Source: Candidatus Fermentithermobacillaceae bacterium
GTDB lineage: Bacteria; Bacillota; Sulfobacillia; Fermentithermobacillales; DUSS01
Length of the DNA stretch: 64,000 bases
Direction of reading: 5' to 3'
NCBI GenBank assembly: GCA_012842495.1
Contig: DUSS01000009.1
Span: 1-64,000 of the forward strand
Shown here: in pieces, positions 58,000-64,000 of the stretch
Layout: every line of letters starts with the position of its first letter
Position numbering within the stretch: position 1 is the stretch's first letter
Notes under the pieces: model-generated
Seen by the model: the letters and a program-made list of their open reading frames with translations, nothing else
Database searches by the model: none
What the model was told of the DNA's origin: nothing
Made by a program: the position numbers and the translations under genes

Positions 58000-59683
58000 G
58001 GAGATGAAACCAACACGCCCCGGCATGTGGTCATTTAGGAAAGGAATTTACAGGCAACGGGCACGAACGCCCTCAACGCGAACTCCCTCAGCGCGAACGC
58101 GTCCATCCGATGTTTTGGTGTTCGCGCTGCTTGTGCTCCTCCTGACGGACGCGGCAGTCGCTGCCTGTTCTCTCGGGCCTTCGGCCTCCAACTCCGGGAC
58201 AAATGACCCCTGGTACGGGGACCTCGCCGGTCACTGGGCCCGCCCTTACATCCGCGTCTTGTGGGAGGAGGAAGTCGCCGACGGCTACGTTTACGCTTCC
58301 GGTCGCTCCTATTTTAGGCCCAACAGACTGTGCGATAGAGCGCAATTCCTCCTCTTGCTGGCCAAAGCGTTTCAGCTCGATCCTTTCGAGCCGCCGGTTC
58401 CCTCTTATGCGGACGTGGACCCTTCGTTTACGGTCCTGAACGGCAAAAAGGCCTGGGCGTATATAGAAGCGTGCGTTCGGGCCGGGATAAGCTTCGTCCT
58501 TCCCGGGGGGAAGCTCTTCCCCAACGCCGAGGTCACCAGGGAAGACGCCGTCGAGTTTCTCGTGAGATGTCTAGACCTCTGGCCTGTAGCGCAGCAAATC
58601 CCGGAGGACGAAGCATGGAGAATCCTTTCGAGGTTTACCGACGGTCATAAGACCTCACCAGAAAGGCTCAAAAGCATGGCGCTGTCGGTGCGTCTGGGCA
58701 TCGTCCAGGGCTGCGGCGACGGTACCTTGCAGCCCCGACGCCCGATGATGAGGTGCGAGATGGCAACCATTGTGTACAAAAGCTGTCTGGTGAGGGCGGA
58801 GGCCCACCCACCCTGGTTCTCTCCGGACGGAGATGGAATCGACGAGACCGTGGAGTTCCAATTTACATGGCTCAAAAACCGGAACGTCGTCTCGTGGAAC
58901 GGCGGGATAACGGATGCGGCAGGCCAGACCGTATTCACGTTTAATCCGGGTCAAGCCCCGGGTCCGCCTCCCCGCACGTCGGTTTGGGGCGGAACGGATT
59001 TCTCGGGACGACCTCTGCCCGAGGGACAGTACTTTTACCAGCTGTGGGTCAAAGACAGGCTGGGAAACCAGTTCTTTTCGGTTAAGAAGCCCCTGTACCT
59101 GGTCAAACACTTTCTAACGGCGCGTCTTCATCCCGAAGTCGCAGGCGACGGTGACACGGTACTCGTCCTCGCCGAAACCAGGCCCGCCGCGCTCGAGGTG
59201 ACCGCGACTTTTATCTGCGGCCGGACAGTCTCCCTCGAAGCTGCACCCGGCAGGCAATCCTGGACCGCAACGGTGGAAATGGGTCCCTGGCTTCCCGTGG
59301 GGAAACAGCAGGTTGGAGTCCGCGCGGTTTTTCCCGGCGCTGCCAGGGAAGAAACGCTGTACGTGACCAGACTCGACCCGTTGACCATCACAGCTGAAGT
59401 GAGACCGAATCCCGCGTCACGCGGGCAGACCGTGTCACTCCTGGCTTACACCGGGATGGGGGTTGAAGCTGTGACCGCAACGCTCTTTGGAGAAACAATT
59501 GCGATGCGCCAGGATGGCCCGGCACGCTGGGCTGGAGAATACCGGGTACCGGTCACGGCACCGGTCGGGCCCACCGATGTGCTGTTTTCCGCGTTCGCGG
59601 ATGGGCGGAGAAAGGACTACATCGTAATTCTAACGGTGGAGCAGTCTCCCCTCACCAATCTCACGTTCATCCTCAGCGAGTGA
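58000..59683 (+). CDS. S-layer homology (SLH) domain protein with FlgD-like Ig repeats (start uncertain, 57.8-58.1 kb)
   Basis: WYGDLAGHWARPYIRVLWEEEVADGY..FRPNRLCDRAQFLLLLAKAF and KAWAYIEACVRAGIS.. SLH repeats; FTFNPGQAPGPPPRTSVWGGTDFSGRPLPEGQYFYQLWVKDRLGN. Confidence 0.8.
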
Positions 59684-59842
59684 ATTTCTAGGGAGCCGGT
59701 TCCCACCGCAAGGTCCTGGTTACAGAGCTTGAACGGGAAAGATACAACGGCAAAGTCTGGGGAAGAACCCCGGCCAATAAAGCCGGAGCGAGAAATGTTG
59801 GGCGACAGAGCCTCTGGAAGAAAGATGAATGAACGGGTCACT

Positions 59843-60682
59843 CTAAGGAGTGCCGTCACCGGGGAGCTCCAACGTAATCGCGCCAAACCCGCCCTTCCGA
59901 AAGCGGGCCAGGTAAAGCTGGGAAGCGCGGGTCAGGTCAACTTCTCCGCCTTTCTTGACCTGCCCCGTCTCCCTCCCGAACTGTTCCAGAACGAGGAGGG
60001 CCGAGTTTGGCGATAAGTCGGGGGCTGGCTGCCCCGCTTCGGCGTGCCCGGTCGCAGGCGAAACCCGCTCTATCAGCCAAAGAGCTACTTCCACCGGGTC
60101 GTATCTGGTCTCCGGAACCGCGCCGGTGGCAGCCAGAGCCATCAAGGTATCTCCTTTGACAGCGCCGGGCTCAAGCACTCCGGGGGTGTCCAGGAGAAGG
60201 AATTCCTCCCCCCACCGTATCCAGTGGATTCCCCGGGTAAGGCCGGGCTTTCCGCCGGCGGGTGCTCTTACCCTGCCGACAAGCCTGTTGATGATGGAGG
60301 ACTTCCCTACGTTGGGCAGACCAAACACCATAAGCTTAAGGGGTCTTTCGAGGGTACAGGAGGGTCTTGACCGGTTCACCCTTTCCCGTTCGCTCTTAAG
60401 GAAGGCGACGAGCTCTTTCATGCCCTCGCCTGTATTAGCCTGCACACCGAAGGCTGGCTTCCCGTCACTTTCGAAGGCGGCAATCCAACCCCGGGTAGCT
60501 GCGGGGTCCGCCAGGTCGGTCCTGGTGAGGACGTAAACGAATTTTCGGGGAGAAAGGTACTTCCTGGCCACCCGTATCGAAGTCCTGGGTATCCGCGCAT
60601 CCAGGGCAAACAAGATTATGTCGACGAGGGAGAGGAACGCCCTTCGCCCCGGGGTCATCAGAGGATTTCCCCGCCGGTTCAT
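59843..60682 (-). CDS. rbgA: ribosome biogenesis GTPase YlqF/RbgA
   Basis: Circularly permuted GTPase: TRTDLAD, then VFGLPNVGKSSIINRLVG, LLDTPGVLEPG. Confidence 0.92.
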   Translation of the reverse strand: MNRRGNPLMTPGRRAFLSLVDIILFALDARIPRTSIRVARKYLSPRKFVYVLTRTDLADPAATRGWIAAFESDGKPAFGVQANTGEGMKELVAFLKSERERVNRSRPSCTLERPLKLMVFGLPNVGKSSIINRLVGRVRAPAGGKPGLTRGIHWIRWGEEFLLLDTPGVLEPGAVKGDTLMALAATGAVPETRYDPVEVALWLIERVSPATGHAEAGQPAPDLSPNSALLVLEQFGRETGQVKKGGEVDLTRASQLYLARFRKGGFGAITLELPGDGTP

Positions 60683-61245
60683 CGGATGACCCCGGCGAAC
60701 TTAAATGGCCAGATTACGATGGATGCCCTTCCTTTGATGAGACGGAGCTCCACGGGGCCGAAGCTCCGGGAGTCCTCGCTGTTCTGCCTGTTGTCGCCCA
60801 TGACGAAAACGGTCCCCGGCGGGACCACAAAACTTGACATGCTGAACAGACCGGGGTGGAAAACGTAGGGCTCCTCGACGAGCTGGCCGTTCCGGTATAC
60901 TCTCCCGGTTCGGATTTCTATGACGTCCCCCTCGATCCCAATGACCCGCTTGATGTAATCCTTGGACGGATCAAGGGGATACCTGAATACGATCACGTCC
61001 CCGCGTTTGGGTTTGGAAAAGCGGTAAGCGAGCTTGTTTACCAGCAATCGCTCACCGTCTTTGAGGGTGGGCATCATGGACGGCCCCTGCACTACATAGG
61101 TCTCGACGATAAAAGTTCGTATGAAGATGGCCAGGATAAGGGCCACCACTACGATACTTACGACATCTTTCAAGAACTCCACTCTCGTTTTCTCCTTGCG
61201 GGGTACGCCCCGGTTGTCGAGACTACTTTTGCCGCTTTTCCTCAA
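60679..61245 (-). CDS. lepB: signal peptidase I
   Basis: [60 protein letters not shown]. Confidence 0.95.
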   Translation of the reverse strand: MRKSGKSSLDNRGVPRKEKTRVEFLKDVVSIVVVALILAIFIRTFIVETYVVQGPSMMPTLKDGERLLVNKLAYRFSKPKRGDVIVFRYPLDPSKDYIKRVIGIEGDVIEIRTGRVYRNGQLVEEPYVFHPGLFSMSSFVVPPGTVFVMGDNRQNSEDSRSFGPVELRLIKGRASIVIWPFKFAGVIR

Positions 61246-61588
61246 TGCGGGATTCTTTACCGGACAGTCCTCTCAAATAGAACAGTTTCGCCCTGCGTAC
61301 CCGGCCCCTCCTTAAGACTTCGATCCGGTCAATTCTCGGAGAGTGCACGGGAAAGGTCCTTTCGACCCCGACTCCGTAAGAGACCCTTCGCACCGTAAAG
61401 GTTTCCCGGATTCCACCGCGCTGACGCGCGATGACGGTGCCCTCAAAAGGCTGAATACGTTCGCGGCCCCCTTCGATGACCTTATAATGCACCCTGACGT
61501 AATCACCCGGCCTGAACTCGGGGATACCTTCCCTCATGCCTTCACGTTCCACTAAGCTTACGAGATCCATTGCGATCACCCTTTCCAC
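61223..61588 (-). CDS. rplS: 50S ribosomal protein L19 (start probably 61570)
   Basis: [82 protein letters not shown]. Confidence 0.97.
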   Translation of the reverse strand: MERVIAMDLVSLVEREGMREGIPEFRPGDYVRVHYKVIEGGRERIQPFEGTVIARQRGGIRETFTVRRVSYGVGVERTFPVHSPRIDRIEVLRRGRVRRAKLFYLRGLSGKESRIEEKRQK

Positions 61589-61603
61589 TTCGACTCTCTG
61601 ATT

Positions 61604-62488
61604 CTACCATTTCGCACCGCGTTGCGCGTCTGTGCCGGACGCATTTGTTCCCGAATCGTCGCCAGCGTCCGCCTCCCAGGCTATTTCCAGGAGCAACTCC
61701 CTGTCTTCCGGCGTAAGCGCAGCTTTGTCCAGAAGATCTGGTCGTCTCTCGAGAGTGCGCTTGAGCGATTGCTTCCGCCGCCACCGCCGGATCTTTTCGT
61801 GGTCCCCGGACAGGAGGATTTCCGGCACCTTCAAGCCCCGGTACTCAGCAGGCCGAGTGTACTGGGGCCCCTCCAAGAGACCTTCGGCAAACGATTCGCT
61901 TCTGGGTGACTCCTCGCTTCCGAGCACCCCCGGTACGTATCTGACCACCGCATCCAGTACCACCATGGCGGGAATTTCCCCGCCCGTCAGCACGTAATCA
62001 CCGATGGATATCTCCCGGTCGGCGAGGTACCTCACGCGCTCGTCGAACCCTTCGTAATGTCCGCAAATGAGCACAAGATTGGAAAATCCTGCAAGATCCC
62101 GGGCCATCCGGTCGCAAAACGTCTCGCCTTGGGGGGTCAAGAGGCAAACGTACGGTGCGTCTCGAGACCCCGAACCTGCGATTTCCTCCTTTACAGCATC
62201 GACCGCCTCGTAGACGGGTTCGGGCTTCATCACCATACCCGGGCCGCCTCCGTACGGATAGTCATCCGTCGTTTTGTGAGCGTCATGGGCAAAAGCCCTG
62301 ATGTCCACCAGCTTCACCCGGATGACTCCCCGTTCGATGGCCCTGCCAAGAATGCTCGCTCCCAGTACCCCTGAAAACATCTGGGGAAATAGAGTGAGGA
62401 TGTAGACGTTCACGCTACCGGCCCTCTTTTCCCCGACTTCCTCCCCGGTCTTCTGCATCCTGGCTTCCGGGGTCTCCTTGCGCCGCAC
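61604..62488 (-). CDS. trmD: tRNA (guanosine(37)-N1)-methyltransferase (start probably near 62.4 kb)
   Basis: VYILTLFPQMFSGVLGASILGRAIERGVIRVKLVDIRAFAHDAHKTTDDYPYGGGPGMVMKPEPVYEAVD, GDYVLTGGEIPAMVVLDAVVRYVPGVLG. Confidence 0.97.
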   Translation of the reverse strand: MRRKETPEARMQKTGEEVGEKRAGSVNVYILTLFPQMFSGVLGASILGRAIERGVIRVKLVDIRAFAHDAHKTTDDYPYGGGPGMVMKPEPVYEAVDAVKEEIAGSGSRDAPYVCLLTPQGETFCDRMARDLAGFSNLVLICGHYEGFDERVRYLADREISIGDYVLTGGEIPAMVVLDAVVRYVPGVLGSEESPRSESFAEGLLEGPQYTRPAEYRGLKVPEILLSGDHEKIRRWRRKQSLKRTLERRPDLLDKAALTPEDRELLLEIAWEADAGDDSGTNASGTDAQRGAKW

Positions 62489-62921
62489 CCGGCTCCCCCG
62501 GCGGCCGCATCTTGCGACCCAAGTCCACGCTGAGCGATCGCCCGTCCCTCACGGCCAGCACGACACCGTCCTCTATCACTATTTCGGCGGCCAAGACCTC
62601 AGGCCAGATGTCCCCGGGCTTCACCTCGACCAGTCCCTGGACCTGCCCTCTTACCACTTCCTGCCCTATTTCGAGACCGGCGATATCTTCCAGGTTGTTG
62701 ATGAGGCTCTGCCGCCTCGAAGCCTTGTCCGCCTTTTCTTTTTCCAGCCGGGCTACAGCCTCCCCTTTAGCTCCCATGGCCCGGCGCTTGTCGAGCTCCT
62801 CCTCGATGGCCCGGAGCTCCAGGTCGAGTTTGCGGATCTCCTCCTGAGTATCGCGGGCAAGCTCCTGTTTGAGCCCAGGCGTTACCCTGGACTTGACCGT
62901 TACAGACCTGAGTAACAGCAT
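62415..62921 (-). CDS. ylqD: YlqD-family protein
   Basis: MLLLRSVTVKSRVTPGLKQELARDTQEEIRKLDLELRAIEEELDKR coiled coil, conserved position between KH protein and trmD. Confidence 0.8.
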   Translation of the reverse strand: MLLLRSVTVKSRVTPGLKQELARDTQEEIRKLDLELRAIEEELDKRRAMGAKGEAVARLEKEKADKASRRQSLINNLEDIAGLEIGQEVVRGQVQGLVEVKPGDIWPEVLAAEIVIEDGVVLAVRDGRSLSVDLGRKMRPPGEPGAAQGDPGSQDAEDRGGSRGKEGR

Positions 62922-62946
62922 GGGTCGCGCGGGCGCACAGCAGCTA

Positions 62947-63180
62947 TTACTCCAGGATCTCCACGGCCGCCCTCTTACCTTCCTTGGCGGCGGCAGCTTG
63001 CACAAGGGTCCTGATAGCCCTGACGACCCTGCCCTGCTTGCCTATAACCTTACCCATGTCCTCGGTGGCTACGCGCACCTCAAAAACGCAGGCCCTCTCG
63101 CCTTCAACCTCTTTGACCTGAACGCCGTTGGGATTATCCACTATCGACTTGACGATAAATTCCACAAGGTCACGCAACAT
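62947..63180 (-). CDS. khpA: KH-domain RNA-binding protein (KhpA/YlqC)
   Basis: [64 protein letters not shown]. Confidence 0.95.
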   Translation of the reverse strand: MLRDLVEFIVKSIVDNPNGVQVKEVEGERACVFEVRVATEDMGKVIGKQGRVVRAIRTLVQAAAAKEGKRAAVEILE

Positions 63181-63204
63181 AGCCCATCCTCCTCGTTCGC
63201 TAGC

Positions 63205-63486
63205 TTAGCGAGTCCCCTCTTCTTTCCGCAAAGCCTGCCATCTTTCGATGACACCCGCCTTTGTCAGTAGGCTCTTCGCAGTAGGCGTAGGCTGTGCCCC
63301 GCGTCTCAACCATAATATAGCTTTTTCCTCTTCCACTTTAAAGGTGGGTGGCTCGGTCCTGGGATTGTAGTAGCCGATTTCGTCGATGCTGCGTCCATCC
63401 CTAGGCGACCTCGAATCCATCACCACTATGCGGTAGACCGGCGCCTTTTTCGAACCTATCCTCTTCAGTCTGATCTTTGCTGGCAA
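63205..63486 (-). CDS. rpsP: 30S ribosomal protein S16
   Basis: [64 protein letters not shown]. Confidence 0.97.
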   Translation of the reverse strand: MPAKIRLKRIGSKKAPVYRIVVMDSRSPRDGRSIDEIGYYNPRTEPPTFKVEEEKAILWLRRGAQPTPTAKSLLTKAGVIERWQALRKEEGTR

Positions 63487-63659
63487 ACGTTCACCTCTCC
63501 TTTCTACAGATTATGGAACGAGATTCTCCGCTCCGAGCCGCCTCGGCCGCTGGTGGACTCATGCGAACACCTGGTCTCAATCGGGACCTTCCTGCATATA
63601 GGCTGGTTCGCATTCTGGCGAAATCGCCTTCTGGAAAGCCCGCCGCGACCGCATCGAGC

Positions 63660-64000
63660 TCAAAACGGGAATTTCCCCGCCTTGTCCATGGAAGACAGCC
63701 GCGACATCATCTTCCGGGCTTCCGAGAACTTCTTAAGGAGCCTGTTAACATCCTGTACCGAAGTTCCGCTCCCTTTAGCTATCCGCTTCTTCCTGGATCC
63801 GTCTATAATCTCGGGTCTCCTTCTCTCCTCCTTTGTCATGGACTGGATGATGGCCTCTACCCGTGTCCAATCCTTGGGATCTACGTCGATATCCAATTTC
63901 GCGCGGGAGAAACCGGGGATCATCCTCAGGATATCCCCGATAGAGCCCATCTTCCTCATGTCTCTCATCTGCTCGAGAAAATCATCCAGAGTAAACTGGT
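63660..64000 (-). CDS. ffh: signal recognition particle protein Ffh, C-terminal M-domain (runs off the right edge)
   Basis: RDMRKMGSIGDILRMIPGFSRAKLDIDVDPKDWTRVEAIIQSMTKEERRRPEIIDGSRKKRIAKGSGTSVQDVNRLLKKFSEARKMM. Confidence 0.96.
   Translation of the reverse strand, partial: QFTLDDFLEQMRDMRKMGSIGDILRMIPGFSRAKLDIDVDPKDWTRVEAIIQSMTKEERRRPEIIDGSRKKRIAKGSGTSVQDVNRLLKKFSEARKMMSRLSSMDKAGKFPF

Noticed and set aside
58069-58110. Short repeats acgaacgccctcaacgcgaactccctcagcgcgaac as a CRISPR-like or satellite array
   Set aside because: Only about three imperfect short units within the N-terminal coding region of the SLH protein (RTPSTRTPSART); no spacer structure.

Overview
GC-rich Firmicutes (probably Clostridia-type) chromosomal window, mostly minus strand. 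The housekeeping content includes: HerA/NurA; rarA; polA-coaE-trx; three ECF sigma/anti-sigma modules; aspS-hisS-MBL-dtd-relA-apt-recJ; scfA/scfB (SCIFF peptide and its radical-SAM maturase); and the ffh-rpsP-KH-ylqD-trmD-rplS-lepB-rbgA block, which has no rimM. The accessory stretch, about 39-57 kb, is full of gene debris: IS256 and IS21 fragments, truncated GlmL-like, ImmA/IrrE and PEP-synthase-like genes, and a decayed glgP paralogue. The most interesting locus is about 49.4-56.1 kb. I read it as a complete candidate radical-SAM RiPP system: (i) an XRE+TPR regulator with an upstream small membrane-anchored ORF; (ii) three divergent tandem precursor genes of 41-43 aa, two absent from the supplied ORF track and the first hidden inside a longer ORF, sharing an MF[KR]VE[KR][VI][ST]LP leader and C-G-x-x / CxxxC-type cores; (iii) a stem-loop region; (iv) a radical SAM/SPASM maturase with a PqqD-like N-terminus; (v) an ABC exporter without a C39 peptidase. 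A second observation is a sigma-like / small HTH-like / ImmA-type metallopeptidase three-gene module at 4.6-6.6 kb. All calls come from reading the sequence and motifs; no database search was run.
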